From: Psettodes erumei
Taxonomy: Eukaryota > Chordata > Actinopteri > Pleuronectiformes > Psettodidae
Direction of reading: 5' to 3'
Assembly (NCBI GenBank): GCA_016785225.1
Contig: JAFBJZ010000901.1
Location: forward strand, 1,922,001-1,986,000
DNA: 64,000 nucleotides
The stretch's first letter is position 1, and each line of letters opens with the position of its first letter. The notes beneath the pieces are model-generated. The model was not told where the DNA came from, did not search any database, and saw only the letters and a list, made by a program, of their open reading frames with translations. This document shows positions 12,946 to 38,400 of this stretch, piece by piece. A program made the translations under genes and the position numbers.

Positions 12946-15900
12946 GAGTAGTTTGTCCTGTATCTCACTGTGTTTTTTAGACTCCCACCAGGCTGGAATA
13001 AATGGCACATAGGCCGGCGTCGCCGTCAAGCCCCTGAGCTCAGCTGATGAGGTTTGATTAAAGTGACTGAAACCCAAAACCATGCTCTGTGTGTGTTCAC
13101 TCTCAGTCACAGGCTCGTGCACAAGCCGGAGGTCAGACCATACGCCAGGGAGAAGACACGGATAACAACTCACATACACTTGTACTACACTGTCTGCCTG
13201 TGTGTGTGTTTCCTCTTTAAATCAGCCCTGCAAAACAAGGGAACATTTTTGACCTTTTGACCTCTCTGATGCACGACTCACCCGCCCCAGCAAAGTACAG
13301 GATGAGCCCTAACGTATAAGAGAAGCACTTGAAACATCTGGAAAACCTTAACCTCAGCCAAATGAATGGGTGGAAGTAGATACTTGGTTTTTCTGTAGTC
13401 ATTTTGTCATCATGTGACACTCCACAACATGATGCTGCGGATTCTAAGACAGTCTGAAAACATATTTTCTGCACTGATGTCATGCTCACAAAATAAAAAG
13501 TGTCCAACATCAAAGATTGAAAACACATTCCTCCACTGTATTTTACTGTTTGTTTACTACCCTCTGTTTGGTTTACGTGTGTCAAGATGTGGGACATGCC
13601 AAGCATTCAGTTCTCTATATGTAATTACTAAATCACAGTTTCTATTTTTTCTCAGTGAGCTTCTACTGAGGTGTTACTGTGTTATTCTTCAAGGCTGACA
13701 GCATGGCAAGCAAAATACCTTTGTGTTTACCTAAGAACTGTGACGCCCTGTTGTGTCAACAAGCCCATATTTATGATGGGGTTCATTATTTTGCATTTCT
13801 TGTGGAATATGTGGGAAAGGTGGCTTGCTACGACTAGATACAAACAAACAGGTAAGCTCTTTCATTGGTACTTCACTGGGAAATGTAAAAGATAATGTGA
13901 GACACTGATGTCATTCATTGTCCCAAAAATGATTACAGAGTTGAATATCCAGTGGGCAAAGAGTGACACCTGTTGGTCAAAACATAGCCTGCATGAAAAA
14001 AAATGTGTGGGTCCTCTTTCTGATCTCTTATGTCAGTCTTGGGACCTATCCTCACAGCATACATCGGAGAATTTGACATTGAGTAAATATTTAAATGGTC
14101 CGGTCACATATTAAAGAAGACGTAAACACAGGTTTGTATAGCAGAAATCTGTTTTTTCACTCTCTGCTTCTATTCTGTTTAGTAGGTTATAGGGCATTAA
14201 GCATTAGTTTAGTGCATCAAATATCATTAATTTGACTGTGTTGTCAGCATGTCACATCACTTGACCCACTGCCAATTAATTCTTTATACGCACCCAATGT
14301 GCATTACATTTACCACAAGCAAAACCATGAGATGTGAGAAATTGTGCTTCGTTAGAGTGGAGAAGGGGTGGTTTGCCACATCAATACAGATCTGAGAAAA
14401 AAATGGAGTCACATTCATCCACAGAATTATTCAACAAGGAATTTATGGTTGTCACAGAGTATCTGGGCAAAAAATACCACTTTAATGGAAGTGGTGAAAC
14501 CCAGACAGGGTGGCTGAGAATTTTAAAGGGAATTTGTGAATGTAAATGAGTGTAAATTTAAAAAAAAATTATGATGGCTAAATTCCATTTAGCTGCTTCT
14601 ATTTCAGGGTCCTGGCATTGTGCACACTGCTGGCTTTGAAGAGACCAGAACTGCAACTCCACTAACCATTACTAACGTTCGACATATTAGCAGTGTTTGC
14701 TGTTTTCGTGAGTCATGATGTGAAGGAGACGGAGCTACAAAATTCAAGCCCCCAAAACAATGTTTCATGAATTCGAAGAAAGGTTTAACAGGATTTCAAT
14801 GGTTTTACTGAACAGTTTTATTCATCTTTTTTTAAAAAAATATTTATTTTTTGGGGGGGGGTGGCATTGTTTTACTGGCCCACACTGACACCTTCTGGTC
14901 AAACCACATTGCAAGTGTCATGCACAACATATTCAGAAATCTATGATATGAAATGAAATATGATGAAATATGATTGAATTGTTAATTGATAATCAGATCT
15001 TTTAGATATACATACATCATAAATATTAAAAGCCATCCAAAATACAACATGTATAATATGCCAAATTACAAATAAAACAGTAAATGTGTTCTTTGATTCA
15101 ACATAAAATAGGTAATGATAAAATCTTTAAATAACCATAAAGGCACTTTACAGAAAGAAAGAAAACATCTAAAATAACCTTTTTGAATGACTAATTAAGC
15201 TAACTAATTAAGACTAATAAGCTTTTTTCCTCCTACTGATGGCTATGGTATCAGTTCTAACATGTTATTCTTGAGAGAGATGATGCAAGTATATACTGCA
15301 ATCACTAGGAGTGTTTCATCAGCTGGGCCTCCCACGTTTGTAACTGTAAGCGTTTTCTCATCATAATCCAATGTCTTGAATTAGGCTAATTCTTATTTGC
15401 CGTGGTATTATTACATGTGCATGGCACAGGATCATTACAGATAGGCACAACACATTAAAAAACAGAAACTTCTAGAACAGCACATAATAGGATACCCATG
15501 TCGAAGTGATTTTCTCCAGATGGTGTTCAGTCCATCCAGAGAACAAGCCCCCTGGAAACCCAGATCCAAAATGCAAACGTGACGGATTGCATGGAATACA
15601 TTCCCGTAAAAATCCTAAAAGACTTGACTTCATGGGCGACAATGCACGGATGTCTTCCATCCAATAAGCTTCCTTCTTTTCTGCAAGAACAAAATTACAT
15701 CGTTTAAATGGTTCTTAATGAATATACCAGTTGTTATTAAGAGATTGGCAATGTCTACAGCAACGTGTTTTGTTGCCTTATTTTAGTGAATAAATATGAA
15801 TAGAGCCATTATGATTCTCATGAATGCTCTCAATCCCATGATTCTTGTCTTGTATCACAAATACCATCCAAAATGCTTAATGGGATGTGAACAATTGTTA

Positions 15901-16225
15901 AACTGTGTTTTTATGGGCTGGGAGAGTTCAGGGTTCACCATGACATAATGTATTTTACTTTTACTTAAAGTAATATTGTTTGATAGAAAAATGCTGCCTT
16001 ACGTTTCATATAGCTACAACCCTCTGCATGGATGAAAACATGTTGTATGTTAAATTTTATTACTGAAGCAATCAAATCGAAGCTGTCAAATAAAAGTAGC
16101 GGAGTACATTAACTGTAAGTGAATGTACTGGGCTACACTATTCGACTGGTTGAATTATAAGCAAAAGAGTAGCTTGATATACATTGAAAATTTTAGTTTC
16201 GTCCTAAAACGTTATTTTTTCTATT

Positions 16226-17171
16226 TTAATTTCTGAGTAGTCGAAAGTACAACACCAAACGGGTCGAGTTTACGACGTGCAAGTGAAAGCAACACACGAT
16301 AAACCTCAACGAGGAATGTCTCTGCGCATCTACTCTGAATATTACGGCCAGACCTCCGGGAGGTTCTGTACGTGGCAGCGACTGAAACCCCTCACTGTCT
16401 TGTTCAAAACCCCCGGGTGCCAAGTGAAAACGCGTCGACGTACCAAAGTGTGACACTGCTCTGTGAGACCAAGAGAGTAGAGGTAAGATAAGATTGAATG
16501 TCGTATATAATTAGCTACAAAAGCTCCAATTTACTCTCTTCACATCACTGGAAAAGGAGGCTGAAACGCGGAGCTCGTGTGCCAGTCGAACATGCAGGGG
16601 ATGGTTGTCACTAACAGAGGGTTTTTTCTCTTTAATGTCGAGAATGACGTTTAGAGATGTGTGGCACCAACAAGGCAAAGTACCAACGTTCAGCAATTTT
16701 GTGAGGTCTGTGTGTGTTTCTTGCGTGTTTGCTACATCGCTGTAACATGAAACTGGGTGACGACACCGCCGAGCTGCAATGTTACACAGCGAAAACGGGG
16801 GAGAAAGTTTTAGAAAACTTTGTGGCAGCAGAGCTAATTTGGGACGGTGTTGTTTCTGTGATGCCGTGGGCCACTGCTCGCGCTCTAAATGTGACAGTGA
16901 TACGATCTTTTCCGTATTTTGACACAGTAAATATGAACGCGTGTCGTCCACGGCGCGCGACGCAGGACGTTCAGGGTCCGAAAGATCTCCAGTGTTGCTG
17001 GATTTCTAGAAACGTCTGTCCTGGGCTGACGTCAGTTGGAGGAAGACCTCAGAGATGTACCGCCGCTGCTCGCTGTCCACTTTTATTCAACTTCAGTTCT
17101 CCAAAGAGTCAGGATTATTTTGGAACTACTTTCTACAAAGTGATAAATATGACCGAGAAGTGTGTTTAAAA
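16226..17171 (+). promoter_or_regulatory. Candidate p4ha2 promoter and 5' noncoding exon
   Basis: CpG density rises here compared with the flanks. The stretch holds a full palindromic CRE, TGACGTCA, at 17,027-17,034, and several CGCG and GCGC clusters around 16,940. Two consensus donors could end noncoding first exons: GAG|GTAAGA after 16,482 and AAAA|GTAAGT after 17,171. The p4ha2 start codon sits in an exon that opens with a clear acceptor at 23,600, so an upstream 5' UTR exon must exist, and this is the best candidate on the same strand. The link is inference; no transcript evidence is available. Confidence 0.4.
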
Positions 17172-20100
17172 GTAAGTTCTGTGTATTTTATGGATAGAGT
17201 GAAGAAGACACTGCCTCTGGAAGTTGTCGCTGATGATGTATTTTATAAAAGCATAAAGTTTTGCCTGCTGTGAACAAAGTGTAAGGGACGTCATTAATTG
17301 GCAGGTTATTGTCTTCAGTAATCCATTAAACTTCAGAATACGGTGAGAAATGTCCACCTCAAAATCAGCAGCCCAAGGCAACGTCATTAAGTCTAATGTG
17401 ACAGTCTGAAACCCCCAAGTTACTGCAGTGCAATAAGAGCAGCACACGTCTCACATTTGAGAACCTGCAGCCATCTTTTTCCCACAGTTTTGCTTGAAAA
17501 AGATGTAAACATTCAATCGATTATCAAAATAAATTTATTTTCAATGGTCCTCTTGTTTTCTGACCCATGGACCCAAAAAGATATTCCATTTACTACCCAT
17601 GAAGACAAAGAACAACAGCGAATCCTCACCCTGGAGAAGCTGGGACCAGAGGTTGTTTGGCCTTTTTTCGCGTGAACGTTGACCAGAAGTCAGTGTTTCT
17701 TCTTAAAAAGGGATTTCAGTGAATTACCAGCAGTTGATCCAGAACAAAGGCTTAGCTTTGACATAAAAGCCATTGGCTTTGTCTTTCCTTGGCAAACAGT
17801 ACAAAATGTCACTGTATGCACACTCCCTGTGTGAAGTGTTGCATGTACGCCAGGTAAGTGATGTGCTGCAGCGATTTAGCTGTAGTAATGGATAGCAGCA
17901 ACAAATGGAGGGACATTGTAAATCTGTCAGCAGTAGCTGGGCTGTGAGGCAGGTGGCATCACGCTCAGAGGATGGCGTTGCTCAAATGTAGTTAGAGCTT
18001 TTAAATAAACTTTAATTATGTGAAAATACTAGAATTAAATCTTTCCCAGACTCAGTCTGATGATCTCCCCATCTCATTGCCTACCTTCTTTTCCTAATGT
18101 AAGCTGCAGCTGGTCTGGTTGTGCCTTTTATTATTGTAAATATTGAAAAAAATAGCAATATTAAATGCCAGAGAGATTCATAGTTATTACAACATTTGTA
18201 TCTTTGTCTGTCAGTGTTTACATGCCAAGAGAGGCTTTTGGAAGTAAATGGTGTGTTTATGCTCTTCCTCTGTGCGTGTTTGCGCTCACGTCCATGTGGA
18301 CGCTTGTTTATATTAAACTAATGCATGCATCTTTGAGCTTGTCTATCTCTTCATGTTAATGCTTAGTCCGAAATGAGTCTGTAAACTGAGGGAGTGTGTG
18401 GTATGAACAAACTCCTCCACCAGGCAGATATTAACAGGTTTGCAACAGCAATTGGTTAAAGATTACTGGTGTTACAGCAGTCTGGCTGCCACACTGAGAT
18501 GCTTTTTTCTTATTGATTCTATAACTTATTTATAGCAGAAATGTGACTTCAGATGTTTTAAGACTGTCATCGCATCTGAGAGTAATTTGCCTTTACATCA
18601 GCCACATGTGGTCGACAGAAATCCTGGAAAGAGCTTTTTTTGAATGTCTTGCCATACTCAGAGATTTACTACACATGCCTTCCTTCCTGATGATGTCTAC
18701 TTTCAGGGGTCAGCTAAACTGGTTTGGAAATGCTCATTTCCACTGTCAAAGAGCAGGGAAATACTAAAATGCCACAAGTAGTACTTTTATTGGGTGGGTT
18801 GCTGAAAAGAGTTGCAAAATTGCTTGAAAAACTAGAAATGTTTTTTTTTTTTTATTGGCCCCTCATGTGATGTTTAGGGGAAGTGAAAGTCAAAACAACA
18901 TTTTTGTACACTCGAAGTGGCAATACTGCCAGCGAATCCCAAGATTGACTGTAACAGATTTCATTGAATTTATTTATAGCCTAACTGAGGATGAATCGTC
19001 ACCGTTCTAGTGTGTAAATTGAAATGCACAGTGAGAGAGCAGTGACAGGATTCCAAGTTTGAATGAGGAATAGTTTTCTCTGCTGGAGGAGAGTTAAAGC
19101 CTCGGGACGGACAGGCCGGGGGTTGTCTGAGCACGTTTCACGGCCTGTGGACTCTGTACATGCATGTATCACTCTGGGCACGTGTGTGTGTTGGCAGGAT
19201 GGCATGTGTCTGTATTTTGTCTTTGGCTTTGTTTACCGGTTGACATCAGTCAGAAAAGAAATACCTGTTCAGCATCACCCATTTGTTGCTGCGCTCCTGC
19301 TGCAGGCGAGCATCTTGTCTCGCCTTACACGTCCACAGCTCCCATTCTTTATCAACGTGCTCTTACTCCCTGTTAGTTTCACCATAGGACTGGAATTTGG
19401 TATTTGCTGCCAAAATGTAACATAGAGACATTTTGATCTGCCATGACACCTCTGCAGGCAACAAAAGCAACCAAGCTGGGGGGATTTCCACACTTTGAAA
19501 CAGCTTTCGCAAAGTGTGGCACAAGCCAAAGTCTGGCTTCGTCAGCTGTTCCATGTTTTGTTCTTGGAACTACTTTGGGTGCACAGAGACATTATATATA
19601 CACATTAATTTGATTAAATTGGTTTTGTGCAACAATATTAAACTATTGCTTCGGTTGTCTTGACGATGCTCTCACATCAGCCGCAGGATATTTTGCTTTT
19701 CTGGCGTAGCTCTTCTTTGCATCTCTTGTGAAATTATATTTTCTGATCTGTCTGGGGTAAAAAAAAAATAGGATGAGAAAGATAATTTTATCCATAATCA
19801 ATTTTCGAAATAGACTTTTTCCTTTTATCTTGACATATGTTGGTGTTTTCCCTCTAAAATGATAAAGAGATGTATTTTAATAACTTCCCCAGTTGGCACT
19901 TGTGTGACCGAACACAGCTGCTGCTCAGACCAGCCAGGTTTTCTCTGCAGGCCTTTGTCAAGCAGAACAGAAGAACAAGGCGTCTACAGATGTTGTAGCT
20001 TTTACATGCTCAGTAAATTCTTTTCTCTTAAGAAACCTCTGCCTCATTGCAGATCTTGGATCCTGGCTGCAGAGTGTGTGTTTCTTTGGTAGCCTATCTC

Positions 20101-23100
20101 GCTCATGCAACCACACCATGATAAAAAAGATAAACGATCACCTGCAAAAATCCAATAGTTGGCTAGAAAAGAGCCGAGATCCTGTGGGTGGTCGTCATCA
20201 TTCAATATAGATTGTGCTACGGTAGAGCTAAAAACCGTGCTCACTTGTAAACCAATGAAGAAACAACAGCAAGTGTTTTTACAGTCACTTAAAAAATGTG
20301 AAACACATCAAATGACACACTTTGCTGCAGCAGAGTACAGCCCTTTTTTGAATTTTAGGAGAGGGTGGATAAAAAATACACCTGTCCAGGTCTGTCCTGT
20401 CGTGACCTTTCGTATCATGTCCTGCCCTGTCATCTCCTCTGTGCTATTCCCCACATTTGCCAGAAATGCCAAGCGAGGGTCAAGACTGAGGGAGCACTGG
20501 GTAGGAAATGTTAACAGGCCCCTTTCCAGGAATGTGACAGGGGTGTTACAGCCTGCAACAACAGGCACGACTGTGTGTCTGGGCCGGGCCATCGCGCAGG
20601 CTGTAAATTACAAGGAGAGGGCTTCAGTCCTTTCATTTGTAGTTTAATTTTGTAGCTTGTGGTAAACGTTATCTGGTCCAGCGCTCATCGGGTGAACCAA
20701 AGGCACTGCTCGGCAACACTGTGGAAGCTGAATTGGTAGGAGTAGATTTCCCTGAGAAAAGGGCTTTGGAGTTATTTATGAAGCTTTGGCAGCAAGGAGT
20801 GAAAGTTCTCGTTTGGGAGTGAAAGATATCTTTGTTTGCAATGCTTACAGCACTAAAATTAAACCAGTGGTGTGTGTGCAAAGTCAGCACAAACCTGGCT
20901 GACAAGCTGATCCGTCCCACTTTAATGCAGGAAATAGCAGCACCTGCACATGGTTGAAGGCGGAAAGTATTTTACATCTCTAAGTGCAACCTGCTTTAAC
21001 CTGCTTTCTGAGCTGTGTCACCTCATGAGACAGTATTTGCATATTTGATTCTTTTGGTCCTTGTGATGGCAGAACTAAATGTACCAATGTTTTTGCAACA
21101 TAGATAATCAAGGCCAAGCTTTGGCACTGCTTTCAGGTTTGAGTCCCATACATGCACCACATGCACTGTGAACTAATTATAAAATTCACACATGCATGTA
21201 TGCTGTGTCTTAGACAATACTCATGTTGGGTGGTGGAAAATGAAGGAGTATGCACATGATATAGGAGCTTATTCCATGTTCAATTTGTAGTTTGTGTTTA
21301 ATTTAGTGTGCACATTATGGTCTGTAAAATGAGTGTCCTCACCTAATCAGACTCAAAAGAATCTTAAATTTATATAATATCTTCGAGGAGCCTATAGATT
21401 TTATTTTAAAGGTAGCATTCTTTATTAGCACATACGTGGAGTATGTGTTTGTCCTCTCATACCTGCTGGCAACTCCCAACAAGTTAGGACAGCTCTGCAG
21501 CTTTCCCACACTCAGAAAATCCATGAAGCGCTTTTACTTTACTTTTACGCCAAAAAAACTTAACACCAAATATGTGTTGGGTTGTGAATTTTGGTCCAGT
21601 CCTTTTCTCAAATGTTTGACATTCAGGCGCTGAGCTTTATTGTCACACCCGATGTGGTCTAGTCGAGCACAAATAACTATAATTGTAAATTCTAAGAGCT
21701 GACTCTGTTGAAATTTGAGAGTGAAAAATGAAAGAAAATGAGCTCCTTCTTTACACCAACATAATTAAAGTAAGAGCAGGTTTGTTGATCAAAAATGTTT
21801 GAACATTTCTGCCTTTTTTTTATTCCTTCTTAAGATTCATCAGGCAGTTGTATAAAGAAAAGAGAGACTTGCGGGACGTTTTAAAGACATTTCACAGCCC
21901 TTCGCCAGTGACACCTAATGTTGGTCAGAACCACATGGTATGGTTGTCTCAAATGTTTGCCTCATTAAAAGAATCCATTTGTCACAAATGAAGGGAATTC
22001 TAACTTTCTGCCATTTTTGTTTTACAAAGGACTCCACAAAGGAGCAAATAAACACTAGTAGTGTCATTGTTGTTGCTCAACTTTTTTCCTAGGCAGCATA
22101 TACGCTGACGTTTTATCCTGGAAATGTTTTATGATGGCTCATTTCCTATCTGACATTTTTTTGGTGTCTGTGTCAAAGTGTTTCCCCTCAATAAGTTAAC
22201 TTTTGTAAATAATTTTAGCAACTGCAGAAAATGGGCATGTATTCTGTTGGTCTTGTAAGTGAAATGATTTCTTTTCCACCTGCAGGTTCCTCACCAAGTT
22301 ATTGCTTCACTAACAATTAAGCGGCTGCTTTTCTGCTTCAGATCCTCCGCCTCACTAAGCCTTTGATTAGACACCGATGCAGATGGAAGCATGTGTGCGT
22401 GTCCTTGCGTTTGGAGGCACTGGCGTGCTTGCACTGCAGTAAGCAGTCATTACTCAGAGGTGATGTGGTGAGGCATTAGATCAAATCCAAGAGGAGAAAG
22501 TGGGGAGTGTCGCTTTTCACCTGTACTCACAAACAAAGCTGGTCTCAGTGCTGCACTGGCAGATGATGCATCATGGTGTAGTCATGCTTTTTTTTGTTGT
22601 TGTTGTTTTTTCTCCCAGCTTCAGCCCCATTGTTGGCTCTGAAGTCCACACAGCTCATGTTTCTTTCGCCCTAGATAACAGTTACTCCTTTGAAAGGTTG
22701 AATGTTAGTGAAGGAAATGTGGTAACCTCCGACAAGAAAGTCATAACAAACCCAGAAACAATAGGCTCCACACAGAAACTGACCAAAGACAACAGTCTAA
22801 TGTACAGCTCAGTGACTATGAAATAATCACAAAGGTTGTAATATATTAAATATGTCTGTTCAGCATGTGATGTTACCATTTTGAAAGCAGTGAGTGTTTG
22901 CAGTGAAGGCTCTGGTTTATAAAACTGTTGCAAAGGACACTGAGCTTTATTTAGTCAGCGTTTTTACAAGGAATCCAGTGGCCACGATGAACTCCAGACT
23001 AGAACAAAGAAAATGTTACACAACATGTTAGACAAACCAGATGTTTTGATGTGCTTTTTGATTTTATCAGAAATATTGTATTGAATGTATTTAGCTGTAT

Positions 23101-23600
23101 TTGCAAGCTACTCACATATATACAGTAATGTCAAAACAGATTGATTCATGATAACAAGAAATTAAACCAGTGTTCTGTAGCCACACTGTCATGTTTTAGT
23201 ATTCTGTCATGAGAAGTGGGCAGCAGACATTAGTGAGTCATTTATAGGAAACACACTGGAAAGTCTGAACATTGTTAGGTCACCAGTTAATTTAGTACAG
23301 AAACACAGCATCACTGCATAAACTCTTGACTCAGGTTAATACAAACTGCTAGTTTGTTTATATACATGGTTTAAGAATAAGAAGGACAGTTGTTTGATCA
23401 AAGTACTGTTTGTGCTGTTAGCTGTTCATAGCCAACGTGAAAGCAAAGCACAGTGTAGGTTATCCATGAACACAGTATAAAATGTGACTACAGCTGAAGC
23501 TTCTCACAGTTTGTCCTCAAGAGTTTTGGAGAGGAATATGTGTGCAAAAAGTTGACAGTGTGAATCTTTTATGACACAATGTGATAATGTTTCATTGCAG
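17172..23600 (+). other. Putative first intron of p4ha2
   Basis: No coding exon is recognisable. If the upstream donor at 17,171 is real, this 6.4 kb is intron 1, ending in TTCATTGCAG at 23,600. It holds one dispersed repeat copy (17,511-17,680) and otherwise only short homopolymers and random open frames. The longest frame, 162 codons at 20,159-20,647, has no resemblance to any family I know. Confidence 0.45.
17511..17680 (+). repeat. Dispersed percomorph repeat, family A copy 1
   Basis: The copy starts with a TCAATCGATTATCAAAAT-type segment, then CCCAAAAAGATATTCCATTT, GAAGACAAAGAACAACAGCG and GAGAAGCTGGGACCAGAG. I recognise this order from a very common interspersed repeat of percomorph fish, whose class I cannot name with certainty. 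Partial copies of the same family lie at 46,471-46,570 and 55,535-55,630, with a fragment at 52,450. Confidence 0.6.
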
Positions 23601-23618
23601 GTTACTGAAAAAGGCAGA

Positions 23619-35451
<11,833 letters not shown>

Positions 35452-38400
35452 AGTTTGTCCGACATCTAACATGCACAGAAAGACACACATACTTGCAGAT
35501 GCTCTGTGTAGTGCCTCCTTTCTGGCAATAATGCGACTGTCCCATTCTGACACACACTCTGCAACACTTACATAACTGTTCTCCACTTCAACTTGTCTAC
35601 ATGATTACCAAATGTTTTATGAGGAAAGTATGACACTGGTATGCGAGATCTGGCTGGATAGTAATTTATCAGAAGATGGAGAGCTCATTCGCTGTCATGC
35701 GTCCCTACGCCACCCAACTTGATTAAATAAGTGAATTAAGTTAAGAATGTAATTGTGCTCAAAATAGGATTAACTAATAAACAAAAAATCCACAAAACTG
35801 TATCAGATCAATCTTAGTTTTCCAACATACACACATTTTTTAGTCATTAAATTCAAACTGAAAATTAAATTACTCATAGATCCAAATGTGTCAATCCACT
35901 GCCTAATGTTCCATGTATTTTGACTCTCAGGTAGACCACAGACTGCTTTCAGATGCAACTTTTAACTTATCAAATTAGACATTTAAATTAAAATGGCCTT
36001 AGTGGTTATACAGAGAAGCTTGTATAAATTTAGCTAATATCTTTTTTTAACATGAAAATAACGAGGGTGATAGGACCTTACCAAATGATGCGAAGAGCAG
36101 TTTTTTTAGACTTTCAATTAATTTATCGTATATAGGAAGGAGTAACTGAGTTAAGAAAAAGTTTGGTTCAATTTAATTAATAGTTAAAAAGAAGTGCTTT
36201 TGGAAATGAATCCTTTGAACCCAGCTGTACACAGTGTGCTCCATTCCCATCTTAGTAATTACCACCAGGTTCACCATTACCTCAGCCTCTACATAGTTCT
36301 ACAGTATGAACACATTTTCAAGTTGTTTTGTATGTTTTTGAGCTGAACTGAAAACCTGTGCATGAATACTAGGCAAAATCGATCCAAAGGACATTTATGG
36401 CCTGGTTTTATGCCCTATTTAGATGTTAATTTGGGAAGCAGTCTAAGAAAAACTTCTCTCCATTGGTTATTTTAAACAAAATGGAAGTTTTAGCAAACAC
36501 TAGGGAAAGACCTCCCAAGTCACTATCAGTTAGTTACACACAAATGGGCTAATATTGCAGTTTTGTGTTTAAAATTAATTATTTTTATTTCATCCATTAT
36601 TTTCATCCAAAGTGTTCTAGATCTGACAGACAAATACATTTCCTCTATGCCCATGTCCAGGACATTTTTATTTATAGTGTTTAAGTTATTTCACTGTCGT
36701 TACATTGTGTGCTCTTTCTAAAAGTTGGCAAACAAGTAAGTCAATAAACAGTGTCTTTTGTTTAAAAAGAATTGTACCTTTAATTCACTTTTATTACATG
36801 GTTTCTCATGCTGGAATCAAAATGTGTTAAATTACCCAAAATGATTTGTCAGAGTCAGACTCCCAACTGGATCGCTTTTCTGTATCTAGTCCACCGGTTT
36901 GCTATGAATCTGACAACCTTTGCTGAAGCTTAGTGGCTGTATCGGTGGGTTTTCAGCCTTAAGCGCTGATTGATTTGTGAACTGCAAATATGGTTAAGGC
37001 TGATATTTAGTATACATAACAGTTTTGTAAATAGAAAAAAAAAACATTTCAGACCACTGTTATAGTTACCAGCTGTATGGTATGATAAGAGCATGGTGGT
37101 GAGCAGATGCAACAGAAATATAAATCACTCTAAGTGAAAGAGATGGAGCGCCCTTAACCACCCACTCTTACTCAGCATGAATCACGGGCCGCTGTATCTG
37201 TATCAGTCCTGTTACAGTAAAATGTCTGATACATCTTGCTGCAAAGGAATTGTACTATTGGCTTGGAAAAACTGAGCTAGAGATCCATCAAATCAAACTT
37301 TTTCAACCTGTCCAGCTCCCTCTAAACACTGCTTGGTCCATACTTGGTGATACCCTCATCCAACCCTATCAACTTGATTGCATCAGTGTCATAGGTATGT
37401 GAACATCCTGGCAGCAGATCAGTCACTCACAGGAATGCCTTGGCAACTGCTCTTCTGATCCAGTAAAAAAAGAAAAGAAGAAGGCTAGACTCATAATGAG
37501 TTAAACGCTTCAGAGAAGGACAGAAATTAAAGATCACATCCTCAGCATGTTGAGACAGGTCATAATGAAATTAGCACTGTCATCTTCTGACATACAGCAT
37601 GGACATTTAACATCCAGAGGCTTCAATAATGCCAGATTACAGAGTCTTATAACTGTCCTAACTGTGCTGAGTAAAGAGGTCATTTCAAGGGGAAATATTT
37701 TTCTTCTCAACTTTGGCTAAAACATACTAGCAGCACAGTTGATCCTTCTTTTCTGTGTTTGAACTGACTTGAGGATGATCTTAAACTGCCAGCATGGTGA
37801 TTCCCTACTTACCTTTCATGGTGACAGGACCATTGATCCATGATTGGGCTCAGTCAGGTCTGGCACTACTAGTCAAATTAAACCATTTTACCAGTCTCAG
37901 GTTTAGTTAAAATGATCATTGAGAGTTTTTGCCATAGTTAAATGTGTATGTTACATGTGTATACACACCAGGCCAATGTAAAGCTATGCTGTGTGCGACC
38001 CACTGCAAAACTGTCAGTGTATTTGCTTGGTTTGAAAAAAAATGTCTATTGCTTATTGAACATCCTTTCAGTCATTCTATGAGACAAGCTTTTTTCATTT
38101 TTAGCAAACTCCACTGTGCAAACATAATTCACACCTACTGTGCACCATGGGCTCTGTGCCTGAATGTGTCTCGAAAGCAGGGCGATGTGGAATGCAGCAT
38201 CTCAGCTGACATGACTTTTCCTCAGGCCCAGGGGAACTGTGGGATTGGTAAATTTATGTTTTGTGGAATTCACAGTGCAAGATTGAGCAACATGGATTGA
38301 GGACTGAACTGGGCTAATCACAATTCTGTAGTGTAGCCTGCCTTGACTCATGAACTGAGGTGCCTGTGGTAAGGGAGAAACAAGGCAGGGTGCTAATTCC

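Larger units (their letters stand above)
181..16225. other. Gene-free stretch, no coding exon recognised
   Basis: About 16 kb of AT-rich DNA. All open frames here are short, begin and end without splice signals and show no family resemblance. The only structures I can support are microsatellites (3,750; 8,312; 9,041; 12,629; 12,893) and a retroelement tail near 12,204, listed separately. It may be intergenic DNA or a long intron of a gene to the left. No tRNA, rRNA or known microRNA was recognised. Confidence 0.6.

Noticed and set aside
12865..13179. Open frames through the (CA)n tracts, here and at 49,759-50,195
   Set aside because: They translate to Cys-Val or Thr-His runs created by the dinucleotide repeat, which lacks stop codons in those frames.
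13950..14905. Two places sharing GACACC-TGGTCAAA (13,963 and 14,887)
   Set aside because: The shared core is under 20 bases with no flanking similarity; chance or a widespread short motif.
16714..17169. 151-codon plus-strand open frame in the CpG-rich block
   Set aside because: No domain, no family resemblance, and an overlapping long frame on the minus strand; high CpG content lowers stop frequency. Better explained as promoter or 5' UTR DNA.
20159..20647. 162-codon open frame, the longest in the window's non-genic DNA
   Set aside because: Composition looks random, there is no recognisable motif, no promoter or splice context, and an antisense open frame covers most of it.
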